Part shown: positions 24,515-33,024 of the stretch, in pieces
Position numbering within the stretch: position 1 is the first letter of the stretch
Layout of the letters: the number at the start of each line of letters is the position of its first letter
Source: Tamlana flava
GTDB lineage: Bacteria; Bacteroidota; Bacteroidia; Flavobacteriales; Flavobacteriaceae
Reading direction: 5' to 3'
DNA: 64,000 nt
NCBI RefSeq assembly: GCF_041287255.1
Contig: NZ_JBGGTX010000003.1
Location: forward strand, 1 to 64,000
The notes under the pieces: generated by a model
The model's input: the letters and a program-made list of their open reading frames with translations, nothing else
What the model was told of the DNA's origin: nothing
Database searches by the model: none
Position numbers and translations under genes: made by a program

Positions 24515-24829
24515 ATGATTCAAAGATATATCCAGGTGAAGGCTATCACACAAAAAATTAGTTGTAAGCCTAGTATTTTCGATTATAAGAGAAGCTACTT
24601 ATTTTCATCGATAAATAGTTTAAAAGCATATTTAATCGACGAAAAACATCCTTTTAAGCATTTCATCCCAATCTCCTCTAGACAAAAAGACAAAATGCAT
24701 CATTCTACCCCTAAAAAACAACCTTCAAAAATCGATATTCGTGATTTAATTCGTGGATATTATTATGGCTATTTCATTCCCTTTTTAAATGATACCTATT
24801 ATATTTGCGAAAAAATTAAATATCAATGA
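24515..24829 (+). CDS. uncertain small ORF coupled to dapD
   Basis: An open frame of about 100 codons; the ATG at 24515 (MIQRYIQVKAITQ) is a possible start, and the frame extends further upstream into the divergent gene. It ends in a 4-base ATGA overlap with dapD, as coupled genes do. The C-terminal half is Tyr-rich and basic (KIDIRDLIRGYYYGYFIPF). A promoter-like TATATTTG (24800-24807) near its end could instead start a short dapD transcript. There is no family match that I recognise and composition does not decide. It may be non-coding leader sequence. Confidence 0.3.
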   Translation: MIQRYIQVKAITQKISCKPSIFDYKRSYLFSSINSLKAYLIDEKHPFKHFIPISSRQKDKMHHSTPKKQPSKIDIRDLIRGYYYGYFIPFLNDTYYICEKIKYQ

Positions 24830-25641
24830 CAGAATTACAGGAAATTATAGAGAGAGCTTGGGATAACAGAGACCTGCTAAAAGAAGAAACCACAACCACG
24901 GCCATTAGAAAATTAATAGATTTATTGGATAAGGGCGAATTGAGGGTTGCCGAACCTACTAAAGACGGTTGGCAGGTTAACGAATGGATAAAAAAAGGTG
25001 TTGTATTATACTTTCCAATCCAAAAAATGGAAACCATTGAAGCCGGCCCTTTAGAATTCCATGATAAAATTCCATTAAAAAGAGGATATGCTGAAAAAGG
25101 TATTCGTGTGGTGCCACATGCGGTTGCCAGACACGGTGCATACATTTCACCAGGTACCATTTTAATGCCAAGTTATGTGAATATTGGTGCATATGTAGAT
25201 GAAGGGACCATGGTTGATACTTGGGCCACAGTTGGAAGCTGTGCACAGGTAGGCAAAAATGTACACCTTTCTGGAGGTGTTGGCATTGGTGGAGTTTTAG
25301 AGCCATTGCAAGCTGCTCCTGTAATTATTGAAGACAATTGCTTTATTGGAAGCCGTTGTATCGTAGTTGAAGGTGTTCGAGTTGAGACTGAAGCTGTTTT
25401 GGGTGCCGGTGTTGTATTGACTATGAGTACTAAAATAATAGATGTAACTGGTGATAAACCTGTGGAGTATAGAGGTATAGTTCCTGCGCGTTCAGTGGTT
25501 ATTCCTGGTAGTTACACCAAAAAATTCGGGGCTGGAGATTATCAAGTGCCTTGCGCCTTAATTATTGGTAAACGTAAAGAAAGTACCAATAAAAAAACAT
25601 CACTTAACGATGCGCTTCGTGAGCATGATGTGGCTGTGTAA
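24826..25641 (+). CDS. dapD: 2,3,4,5-tetrahydropyridine-2,6-dicarboxylate N-succinyltransferase
   Basis: A 271-residue enzyme of the succinylase branch of lysine/meso-diaminopimelate synthesis. An N-terminal helical domain (about 1-100) is followed by a left-handed beta-helix of hexapeptide repeats: GAYISPGTILMPSYVNIGAYVDEGTMVDTW in repeat units, then AQVGKNVHLSGGVGIGGVLEP and GSRCIVVEGVRVETEAVLGAGVVL. The length is normal. lysA, the final step of the pathway, is at 54204 in this window but not linked. A long imperfect hairpin follows the stop. Confidence 0.96.
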   Translation: MTELQEIIERAWDNRDLLKEETTTTAIRKLIDLLDKGELRVAEPTKDGWQVNEWIKKGVVLYFPIQKMETIEAGPLEFHDKIPLKRGYAEKGIRVVPHAVARHGAYISPGTILMPSYVNIGAYVDEGTMVDTWATVGSCAQVGKNVHLSGGVGIGGVLEPLQAAPVIIEDNCFIGSRCIVVEGVRVETEAVLGAGVVLTMSTKIIDVTGDKPVEYRGIVPARSVVIPGSYTKKFGAGDYQVPCALIIGKRKESTNKKTSLNDALREHDVAV

Positions 25642-25667
25642 CGCTATCTTTTAGATTTCAAAAAATT

Positions 25668-25712
25668 AAATTCCAAGCTCCAAATAATTTACTTTGGAAT
25701 TTGGAATTTTTT
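25668..25712 (+). terminator. dapD terminator
   Basis: AATTCCAA...TCCAAA pairs with TTTGGA...TTGGAATT over about 14 bases around a short loop, with two imperfect positions, followed by seven T residues. Confidence 0.65.
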
Positions 25713-25733
25713 TATTGTAGTTTTAAGAACCTT

Positions 25734-26789
25734 ATGAAGATATTAGTTATACAACAAAAAATGATTGGGGATGTACTTACAAGCAGTATCCTGTTTGAGT
25801 CACTTCGCAAAAAATTCCCCAAAGCTCAATTAGATTATCTAATTAATGAGCACACGTTTCCCGTTGTAAAAAACAATCCATTTATTGACAATTTTATCTT
25901 TTTCACCAAAGAAGCCGAAGCTAGCAAAAAACAGCTTTTGAAGTTAGCCAAATCGATAAAAAAGCAAAAATATGATGTTGTTATCGATGTATATTCGAAA
26001 CTTTCTAGCAATATTTTAACTTATTTTTCCAAAGCAAAAATCAGAATTTCATATCATAAATCCTATTCAGCATCCTTTTACACCCATAATATAAAAAGAA
26101 AAACAGTTACAGATAATTTAAATGGATTGGCCATAGAGAACAGGTTACAATTACTGAAACCTCTTGGAATTGAAGCTTTAAATTTAAAACCTAAGATTTA
26201 CCTATCTGACGATGAAATTAAGGAAAGCAAACAATTTTTAATTCATAATGGCTTAAACTTTAAGAAACCTATTTTAATGATTAGTGTTCTAGGAAGTGGT
26301 GACAACAAAACGTATCCGCTTCCATATATGGCTAGAGTCATTGACACCATTTATAGCCTAACCAACGGGCAGATTTTATTCAATTATATACCAAAGCAGA
26401 AAAATCAAGCAACAGAAATATTCAACCTTTGTAACGAAAAAACCAAACCGGCCATTTTCTTAGATGTTTTCGGTAAAAATTTAAGAGAGTTTATTGCCAT
26501 TACACATCATTGTAATGCTGTGATTGGAAATGAAGGCGGAGCTATAAACATGGCCAAAGCACTTAACGTGCATACTTTTGCTATTTTCTCACCATGGATA
26601 GATAAAGCCACTTGGAATCTATATGAAGATAAAAACAACACTGGCGTACATTTAAAAGATTATAAACCTGAAATTTACACCAAACCCGAAAAGACGTATA
26701 AAAAAGAAACTCGAAAACTCTATAATCTTTTTAAACCAGAACTATTTCAAGATAAATTAATTGAATTTTTAAAGAACTTTAATTTTTAG
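25734..26789 (+). CDS. glycosyltransferase family 9 (heptosyltransferase-like)
   Basis: A 351-residue GT-B enzyme resembling ADP-heptose:LPS heptosyltransferases. The ATG at 25734 (MKILVIQQKMIGDVLTSSIL) gives the family opening with the conserved Gly-Asp; a frame open 11 codons further upstream would start inside the dapD terminator. The central linker leads to PILMISVLGSGDNKTYP, and the nucleotide-sugar-binding C-domain has VIGNEGGAINMAKALNVHTFAIFSP. It opens a cluster of lipopolysaccharide-core type genes. It overlaps the convergent GT2 gene by 11 bases. Confidence 0.9.
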   Translation: MKILVIQQKMIGDVLTSSILFESLRKKFPKAQLDYLINEHTFPVVKNNPFIDNFIFFTKEAEASKKQLLKLAKSIKKQKYDVVIDVYSKLSSNILTYFSKAKIRISYHKSYSASFYTHNIKRKTVTDNLNGLAIENRLQLLKPLGIEALNLKPKIYLSDDEIKESKQFLIHNGLNFKKPILMISVLGSGDNKTYPLPYMARVIDTIYSLTNGQILFNYIPKQKNQATEIFNLCNEKTKPAIFLDVFGKNLREFIAITHHCNAVIGNEGGAINMAKALNVHTFAIFSPWIDKATWNLYEDKNNTGVHLKDYKPEIYTKPEKTYKKETRKLYNLFKPELFQDKLIEFLKNFNF

Positions 26790-27609
26790 TCACTTTTTCA
26801 ATTCCAAAAGGTGTAAAAACCGATTTGTTCCTTTTGGTCCTTTTCCTTATTTCATTATTCAGTGTCCGGGCCTCCTCATTTTTATAAGGACGTTTGTGAT
26901 GTAAATGCAAACAAATGGCACTGTATCTAATTTGAATGAACTTGGCGCCATAGTTCATGAGTCGTTCTCCCAATTCCCTATCCTCACCTCCATATTGCAT
27001 GCGCTCATCAAAACCATTAACCGCAATAATATCCGACTTCCATCCAGAGACATTCATGCCGTCAAAAGTTGCTTTGGTGGGGGTAAATGTGTTCAAAAAC
27101 CAAGCTTTCAAACCATAAGCCGTTAATTTTTTGGTCTTGAATGTTTTTTTCAATCCTAGCCCAAGAAGCCAATCTAATTTAAAACATTGCTGGTTTTCAA
27201 TATCTTCCTTTGAAATAATTTCTGAAATACGCTTTGGAAGTTTAAAATATCCACCTGAGAGAAAGCAATTTTGCATGTTTAACTTTAAATGTGTTTCAAC
27301 AAAATCATTCCTTGGAATACAATCTCCGTCTGTAAAAATCAAATACTCAGATTTTGCTTGTTGAATTGCTTTGTTTAAAATTCTTGTCTTTCTAAAGCCA
27401 TCATCCTTTTGCCAAACATGTTCAATTTTTAATGATGAAGTGGCAATAAACTTATCGATAACCATTTTAGTGGTTTCTGCGGAGCCATCATCTGCAATTA
27501 AAATTGCAAAATTTGTTTCTGTTTGAACACTATAGCCCCAAAGAACTTTTTCTAACCATTTCGGTTGATTATAGGTGCTTATAATTACAGATGCTTTATA
27601 TGTATCCAT
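26779..27609 (-). CDS. glycosyltransferase family 2
   Basis: A 276-residue GT-A fold enzyme. ASVIISTYNQPKWLEKVL is the donor-binding start, ADDG is the first Asp motif, and FTDGDCIPRNDF contains the DxD-type metal site. The C-terminal part (GMNVSGWKSDIIAVNGFDERMQYGGEDRELGERL) matches the galactosyltransferase-like C-domain with the ED catalytic base. It is cytoplasmic, acting on lipid-linked acceptors. It converges on the GT9 gene (11-base overlap) and diverges from the next GT2 (42 bases between starts). Confidence 0.9.
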   Translation of the reverse strand: MDTYKASVIISTYNQPKWLEKVLWGYSVQTETNFAILIADDGSAETTKMVIDKFIATSSLKIEHVWQKDDGFRKTRILNKAIQQAKSEYLIFTDGDCIPRNDFVETHLKLNMQNCFLSGGYFKLPKRISEIISKEDIENQQCFKLDWLLGLGLKKTFKTKKLTAYGLKAWFLNTFTPTKATFDGMNVSGWKSDIIAVNGFDERMQYGGEDRELGERLMNYGAKFIQIRYSAICLHLHHKRPYKNEEARTLNNEIRKRTKRNKSVFTPFGIEKVTKN

Positions 27610-27651
27610 TGTAACAAAAATAGCTATTTTTGCCTAACCCTTAAATGCAAT

Positions 27652-28413
27652 ATGATTAAACTATCTGGCGTCATAATTACCTATAATGAAGAACGAAACA
27701 TTGAAAAATGTTTAAAATCTCTAACCTCTGTAGTTGACGAAATTGTGGTAGTAGATTCATTTTCAACCGATAACACCAAAGCCATTTGTGAAAAATTCAA
27801 TATTAAGTTTGTGGAACAAGAATTCTTGGGTTACATCGAACAGAAGAACTTTGCCTTAAAACAAGCATCTCACGACTATATTGTTTCCCTTGATGGAGAT
27901 GAAGCCCTATCTCGAGAACTACAGGAATCCATTATCAAATTAAAAAGCAACTGGACAGTTGATGGTTATTACTGTAATAGGTTCAACAATTTTTGTGGGC
28001 AATGGATTAAACATTCGCATTGGTATCCTGACAGAAAGTTAAGGGTTTTTAATAGGCAAAAAGCCAAATGGAAGGGAATTAACCCTCACGACCGCGTGGT
28101 CATGAATTCTTTCAATATAAAAACTAACCGCTTAAAAGGAGATATCCTGCATTGGTCATATCAAACGTATTCTGAGTACAATTTAAAAATTGAACATTTC
28201 TCTTCAATTTCGGCAAAGTCCTATCATGATTTGGGCAGAAAAGCACCTATTTGGCGAATACTTTTAAACCCAACGTGGGCATTCTTTAGATCCTATTTTT
28301 TAAAATTGGGGTTTCTTGATGGTTTAAATGGCTTAATAATTTGTATACAAACGGCCAATATTACATTTTTAAAGTACATAAAACTTCGGGAATTATATCG
28401 TAACAAAACCTAG
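27652..28413 (+). CDS. glycosyltransferase family 2 (WaaE/KdtX-like)
   Basis: A 253-residue GT2 enzyme. The ATG at 27652 gives the typical opening IKLSGVIITYNEERNIEKCLKSL, then DEIVVVDSFSTDNT and SLDGDEALS (DxD). The region WYPDRKLRVFNRQKAKWKGINPHDRV and the GDILHWSYQTYSEY segment are characteristic of the WaaE/KdtX group, which adds a glucose to the LPS inner core. A C-terminal hydrophobic helix region suggests membrane association. The stop shares CTAG with the convergent GT4 stop. Confidence 0.9.
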   Translation: MIKLSGVIITYNEERNIEKCLKSLTSVVDEIVVVDSFSTDNTKAICEKFNIKFVEQEFLGYIEQKNFALKQASHDYIVSLDGDEALSRELQESIIKLKSNWTVDGYYCNRFNNFCGQWIKHSHWYPDRKLRVFNRQKAKWKGINPHDRVVMNSFNIKTNRLKGDILHWSYQTYSEYNLKIEHFSSISAKSYHDLGRKAPIWRILLNPTWAFFRSYFLKLGFLDGLNGLIICIQTANITFLKYIKLRELYRNKT

Positions 28414-29423
28414 CTTAAAAACAACCCATCAATAGTTTTGGCACAGTTTTCCCATGTGTAGGGCATTACTGTTTCCCTAATATTTGCTTTTAAAGAAAAT
28501 GCTTTTTCAAACAGCGGGATAACATCTTCGTAGCCAGCATCAACATCAAATAAGAATCCATTTACTCCATGGTTAATCAAATCTGTACAATAACCTGTTT
28601 TTGATGCCACGGGCACACAATTAGACATCATAGCCTCCAAAACAGGCACTGGCCCACCTTCCAACAAAGATGGAGAAACAAAAACATCTATTTTACTGTA
28701 CATCTCTGGATAAGACTCATAAGGAACTTCCTTATGATAGATAAAATTTGGCAGGCTTAGTATATCTTTAAATCCATCATAATTATGCCAATTTTGTCCA
28801 ATTAAATGAAAGGTTCTATCAGGCATATTTTTTACAATATCATAAATAAGTTTTGGGTTTTTACGGGCATGGTAACTGGAAGCGAATCCGACATCGCCTT
28901 TTCCTCTTTCATGACTGTAAAAGAATTTTGACGATGTACCAATATGTAAAACTTTCAACAGTTCTGGTTTTACGCCTATGTTGATCAAATAGGTTTTAAT
29001 TTCAGAGTTTAAACAAATAATATAATTAGCTTTATTAAGACACCAAACCACATGAGTTCTCGAGTATTTTTTATCCCAATTTGGGTGGGTGAACATAACA
29101 ATGTTCTTTTTATTTAAAATACTAGGCTTGCTTCTTATACATCTGCAAAAGTAATTTTGATAGATGAAAAAATAACCATCGGCATCGGGTAAATTACGCA
29201 ACTTATTGTGATAATGTGTTTTTGCGTTTAATGAAGAATATCGGGAAAGACGACGAACCTTTGCTCCAAAAATCCATTTTTTATCCAATTCGCGAGCCAC
29301 AAAAACTACATCGTTGACTTTTTTGGAAGCTGAAGCCGAGAATTTCGATACCAAAATGGCCCAAAGGTATTTCCATTTATGGACCAACAAAAAATAAACT
29401 TGCTCTCCTAAATTGCCTTTCAT
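28410..29423 (-). CDS. glycosyltransferase family 4
   Basis: A 337-residue GT-B enzyme of the retaining GT4/GT1 type. Visible are the nucleotide-binding half with VGFASSYHARKNPKLIYDIV and RTFHLIGQNW. The acceptor/donor signature FVSPSLLEGGPVPVLEAMMSNCVPVASKTG has the conserved EGGPVPVLEAM (E-x7-E variant), followed by GVNGFLFD. The N-terminal half is diverged. It is 13 bases downstream of the Kdo-kinase-like gene on the same strand, so the two form an operon. Confidence 0.9.
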   Translation of the reverse strand: MKGNLGEQVYFLLVHKWKYLWAILVSKFSASASKKVNDVVFVARELDKKWIFGAKVRRLSRYSSLNAKTHYHNKLRNLPDADGYFFIYQNYFCRCIRSKPSILNKKNIVMFTHPNWDKKYSRTHVVWCLNKANYIICLNSEIKTYLINIGVKPELLKVLHIGTSSKFFYSHERGKGDVGFASSYHARKNPKLIYDIVKNMPDRTFHLIGQNWHNYDGFKDILSLPNFIYHKEVPYESYPEMYSKIDVFVSPSLLEGGPVPVLEAMMSNCVPVASKTGYCTDLINHGVNGFLFDVDAGYEDVIPLFEKAFSLKANIRETVMPYTWENCAKTIDGLFLS

Positions 29424-29436
29424 TCTATAATAATTT

Positions 29437-30351
29437 TCACTGAATTGGCGACTGACTGGATCGCGATTTATATTTTTTCTTCCAGAAAAAAATACGTTTT
29501 TTCAACCGTATTTTTCTATAAAATTGGTCTTGAAAATTAACAGTGCTATTCCACATTAGCTTAAAAATGGCATGTTCGTCCTCACCTGAACATTTGGCGT
29601 ACTCATTGCTCATAATTTTAATCATTGATTTATGGATAGTCAATTTTGCAAAATTCTTAATTCGGGTTTCAAAATCCATTTTACCAAATTCCATTCGGTT
29701 TAAATCTACCAAATAAAAATCATAACCTTTTTTCAACCTTTTAATAAGTGTGTTTCCTGGAGAATGATCCAAAAAATTAATACCATTTTCGTGCAACTTA
29801 TAAGTAAATCTGGTAAACGCCCTTAAAATAGCCTCGTGGTCTTCAATTTCAAAATCTGTGGTCAATTCTCTGTATGTTAAATCACATACTACCAACTTAC
29901 TAACATAGTAACTTTTTTTAAATAAAAATGGGGTTGAATTAATTTGATAGGCAACTGGAAACGGTGTTTCAATCTCAGCTTGCAACAGCTTATTGGCATA
30001 TTCAAAAGACCGTTGTGCCTTAGATTTCCTGAAAAATCTATATACAAATTGATTGATTATGTTAGGTACCTTAAACGACTTTATGGTATGCTTTTCGCCA
30101 TCAATGGCAACAATTTTAATAATATTGCGCTCGGCAGCGCCCAAAATTTCTTCGTGCAAATCAAAGTTTTTAATCGCTTTTCTTATTGCATCGCCTTTTG
30201 GTTTATATTTTGGTGCTATTACTAACTTATTTCCCACGTTTTTGCTTTCATTGGCACAAATATATCCAATAAAAAAGTAAACCAAACGAATAGCTTCAGT
30301 TTCATTTGTTTTATCAACTACCAACCTGTATTTTTGGCTGATAACCATCAA
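29437..30351 (-). CDS. lipopolysaccharide (Kdo/WaaP-type) kinase family protein
   Basis: A 304-residue protein-kinase-fold enzyme of the WaaP/KdkA/InaA group that phosphorylates sugars of the LPS inner core. The phosphate-transfer Lys is in TIKSFKVP (about 110). The catalytic loop HENGINFLDHSPGNTL has the D-x4-N spacing, and the metal-binding Asp is in FYLVDLNRMEFG. The basic C-terminus (KKRIFFWKKKYKSRS) may contact membrane lipids. Its start is only 5 bases from the start of the divergent GT2 gene. It is in an operon with the GT4 gene downstream. Confidence 0.87.
   Translation of the reverse strand: MMVISQKYRLVVDKTNETEAIRLVYFFIGYICANESKNVGNKLVIAPKYKPKGDAIRKAIKNFDLHEEILGAAERNIIKIVAIDGEKHTIKSFKVPNIINQFVYRFFRKSKAQRSFEYANKLLQAEIETPFPVAYQINSTPFLFKKSYYVSKLVVCDLTYRELTTDFEIEDHEAILRAFTRFTYKLHENGINFLDHSPGNTLIKRLKKGYDFYLVDLNRMEFGKMDFETRIKNFAKLTIHKSMIKIMSNEYAKCSGEDEHAIFKLMWNSTVNFQDQFYRKIRLKKRIFFWKKKYKSRSSQSPIQ
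30306..30336 (+). promoter_or_regulatory. GT2 promoter inside the divergent kinase gene
   Basis: TTG (30306-30308), a 20-nt spacer and TATTTTTG (30329-30336), 20 bases before the ATG at 30357. The whole promoter lies within the antisense first codons of the Kdo-kinase-like gene. Confidence 0.55.
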
Positions 30352-30356
30352 GCGGC

Positions 30357-31283
30357 ATGAAAGACATTTCAGCGATAATAATAAACTACAACTCTTCTAC
30401 CTTCACGGTAAATTGTATTAAATCCATATTGGAAAAGACATCAAACTCCATTTCATTTGAATTGATTATTGTTGATAACGCTTCAGAACTTGAAGATTAC
30501 ATAAAGCTAAAAGGAGCCATTAACCAATTAAACCTACCAAATTTAAAATTTGTTAGAAGCAGATATAACACAGGTTTTGGTGGTGGAAACATGTTTGGTG
30601 TTCAGTTTGCCAATGCCAAGTATTATGCTTTTATTAATAACGACACGATTTTACAAAACGATTGTTTAAACATTGTTTTTAATTTTCTTGAAAACAATGC
30701 TGAAGCGGCCATTTGTTGTCCGCAACAATACAACGAGCTGAACGAAGTACAAAAATCATTCGACCATTTTTTGAGTTTGAAAAGAGAACTGTTTGGCCGT
30801 AAAATACTTGAAAAAACAAACCCAACAAAATACCCAAAACGTCAAAAAGTTTATTCACAGCCTTTGAAAGTGCAAAGTGTGCCCGGATCGTTTTTGGTTG
30901 TAAAAACCGAACAATTTCATAAAGTCGGAGGTTTTGATACTAATATTTTTCTTTATTACGAAGAAACCGATTTATGTTACCGTATTGCAAAAAACTCCAA
31001 AATGGGTGATTGCTATTTGGTACCCGAAGGAAAGTACACTCATTTTAAAGGGCAAAGCACCGAAAAAAGTTTTGCCATTAAAAAGGAACTGAAAATTTCG
31101 CTGTTATATGTTTTAAGGAAAAACTCCGGCTATTTGGCCTACCAAGTTTTAAGATGGTGGCTAACCGTTAAATTCTTTTTCAAAACATTAATTAAACCAA
31201 AAAGTTTTCCACTTTTTTTGCTCTTTCTAAAAGGTGCCCCAATTAGTGCGTCTTTAAAACAAAAACAAATTATTGCAAACTAG
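30357..31283 (+). CDS. glycosyltransferase family 2 (rhamnosyltransferase-like)
   Basis: A 308-residue GT2 enzyme: ISAIIINYNSSTFTVNCIKSI, IIVDNAS, the RYNTGFGGGNMFGVQFANAKYYAFINNDT segment (NND metal-binding), and VPGSFLVVKTEQFHKVGGFDTNIFLYYEETDLCYRI, all typical of rhamnosyltransferase-like enzymes of polysaccharide clusters. A C-terminal amphipathic/hydrophobic helix follows (YQVLRWWLTVKFFFKTLI). It is followed 4 bases later by a GT4 gene. Confidence 0.9.
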   Translation: MKDISAIIINYNSSTFTVNCIKSILEKTSNSISFELIIVDNASELEDYIKLKGAINQLNLPNLKFVRSRYNTGFGGGNMFGVQFANAKYYAFINNDTILQNDCLNIVFNFLENNAEAAICCPQQYNELNEVQKSFDHFLSLKRELFGRKILEKTNPTKYPKRQKVYSQPLKVQSVPGSFLVVKTEQFHKVGGFDTNIFLYYEETDLCYRIAKNSKMGDCYLVPEGKYTHFKGQSTEKSFAIKKELKISLLYVLRKNSGYLAYQVLRWWLTVKFFFKTLIKPKSFPLFLLFLKGAPISASLKQKQIIAN

Positions 31284-31287
31284 AGGA

Positions 31288-32397
31288 ATGAATATTTTAC
31301 ATCTATCGGCCGTATCAAACTGGGGAGGTGGCGAAAATCACATAGAAAACCTTTGCACCGAACTAGCTTCTAGTAATCCTGAAATAAACAATATTATATT
31401 TTGCGTAAAGAATGGACCATTTCACGAAAGACTAAAACAAACAGAAATCGAGCACATTGCTGCTCCTTTGGGCATAAAGGTGGATTTAAGGTTTTCTTTC
31501 AAGTTGGGAAAAGTATGCAAATCCAAAAAGATAGATTTAATACATATTCATGATACCACAGCTATTCAACTTGCTATTATTGCCGATAAAATCTATAATT
31601 TACCACCATTTATTTTCAGCAAAAAAACATCGTTCGAAATCAAGCAACGAAAAAAAACATTGTACAAATACAATTACCCAAAAATCAAGAAAATCCTTTG
31701 CGTGTCCGAGGAAACTAAACGGGTTTCAGAAAAAGCTGTTGTTGACCACAGCAAACTCATTACCATTTATCATGGTACCAATTTAAAAACCAAAAGCGAC
31801 AAAACGCCTTTTTTGCTGCGCGATAAATTATCCATCGGAAAAGATAAAATCATTATAGGCAACGTGGCCAACCACATTAGGGCAAAACATTTGGACACTT
31901 GGGTTAATGTAGCCAATCGAATTATCAACTACGAAAAGAAAACCAATTTCTTTTTTGTTCAAATTGGCACCTTTACCGAACGCACCCAACCGCTTTTAGA
32001 CCGTATAAAAGAACTCGATTTATCTGCCCACATGGTATTTTTAGGATATACACCAAACGGTTCAAATTTTATTCCACAGTTTGATATATCTCTAATGACC
32101 TCGCAAAGCGAAGGTGTTCCGCAATTTATTTATGAATCGATGTGCCATAAAATACCCGTCGTGAGCACTGATGTGGGAGGTATTCCCGAAATAATTGAAC
32201 ACGAAACTAACGGTCTTCTTGCACCAATGCATGATGATAAAAAACTAGCTGAACTGGTTTTAAAACTTTCGGATAATACAGAAATGAAAAAAAAGTTTGT
32301 TAACGATGCCTACAATAAGTTGATAGCCAATTTTACGACAAGTAAAATGGCACAACGCACCGTTGAAGTCTATAAAGAAATACTGCAAAATGTCTAG
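31288..32397 (+). CDS. glycosyltransferase family 4
   Basis: A 369-residue GT-B enzyme. The ATG at 31288 (preceded by AGAGG) gives the proper opening MNILHLSAVSNWGGGENHIENL; an earlier TTG would precede the previous stop. The acceptor-side nucleotide loop is GGGE. The C-domain has HGTNLK, IGNVANHIRAKHLDTW, and the donor motif SQSEGVPQFIYESMCHKIPVVSTDVGGIPEII (E-x7-E with EGVPQFIYE), then ETNGLLAP. It ends by overlapping the TsaC-type start by 8 bases. Confidence 0.92.
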   Translation: MNILHLSAVSNWGGGENHIENLCTELASSNPEINNIIFCVKNGPFHERLKQTEIEHIAAPLGIKVDLRFSFKLGKVCKSKKIDLIHIHDTTAIQLAIIADKIYNLPPFIFSKKTSFEIKQRKKTLYKYNYPKIKKILCVSEETKRVSEKAVVDHSKLITIYHGTNLKTKSDKTPFLLRDKLSIGKDKIIIGNVANHIRAKHLDTWVNVANRIINYEKKTNFFFVQIGTFTERTQPLLDRIKELDLSAHMVFLGYTPNGSNFIPQFDISLMTSQSEGVPQFIYESMCHKIPVVSTDVGGIPEIIEHETNGLLAPMHDDKKLAELVLKLSDNTEMKKKFVNDAYNKLIANFTTSKMAQRTVEVYKEILQNV

Positions 32398-32959
32398 TCA
32401 AAATATTGAAATACAAAAAGCCCTCGAAACATTAAAAAATGGCGGCCTGATACTATACCCTACCGATACGGTTTGGGGCATTGGCTGCGATGCCAACAAC
32501 CCAGAAGCCATAAAAAAAGTGTATCAATTAAAACAGCGTGAAGACAGTAAAGCCCTAATTTGTTTGGTTGCAGATAATAGAATGCTAAAAAAATATGTAA
32601 AGCAAGTTCCTTTGGCAGCCCAAAACATTATTGATATTACAAACAAACCAACCACCATAATATACGACGAAGCCCAAAATCTTGCAGAAAATCTAATAGC
32701 AGAAGACGGCTCTATAGCTATGAGAATTCCAAATGATGATTTTTGCTACTGGCTATCAAGAAAATTTAATGGTGCCATTGTTTCAACCTCTGCAAATATT
32801 AGTGGGCAACCAACCCCAAAATCGTTCAAAGAAATAGCACCAGAGGTTTTAAAAGGTGTAGACTATGTTGTAAATTTGCATCGCGAAAAAATTTGCGATA
32901 AACCGTCGTCAATCATTAAGTTGGGAAACAATGGTGTTGTAAAAATAATTAGAGCGTAA
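32390..32959 (+). CDS. L-threonylcarbamoyladenylate synthase (TsaC/Sua5 family)
   Basis: A 189-residue YrdC-domain protein making the threonylcarbamoyl-AMP used for t6A37 modification of tRNA. The ATG at 32390 overlaps the previous stop (ATGTCTAG). Family motifs: LKNGGLILYPTDTVWGIGCDA, KQREDSKALICLV, and the C-terminal SIAMRIPNDDF plus AIVSTSANISGQPTP (STSAN). It lacks the extra Sua5 domain, so it is TsaC-sized. It sits at the end of the polysaccharide cluster and just before cca, another tRNA gene. Confidence 0.94.
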   Translation: MSSQNIEIQKALETLKNGGLILYPTDTVWGIGCDANNPEAIKKVYQLKQREDSKALICLVADNRMLKKYVKQVPLAAQNIIDITNKPTTIIYDEAQNLAENLIAEDGSIAMRIPNDDFCYWLSRKFNGAIVSTSANISGQPTPKSFKEIAPEVLKGVDYVVNLHREKICDKPSSIIKLGNNGVVKIIRA

Positions 32960-33024
32960 AAATTCGAATTTCGAATTCTAAAACCTCAAACTATTTTGGA
33001 CTTGGATTTGAATTTTATCTATTT

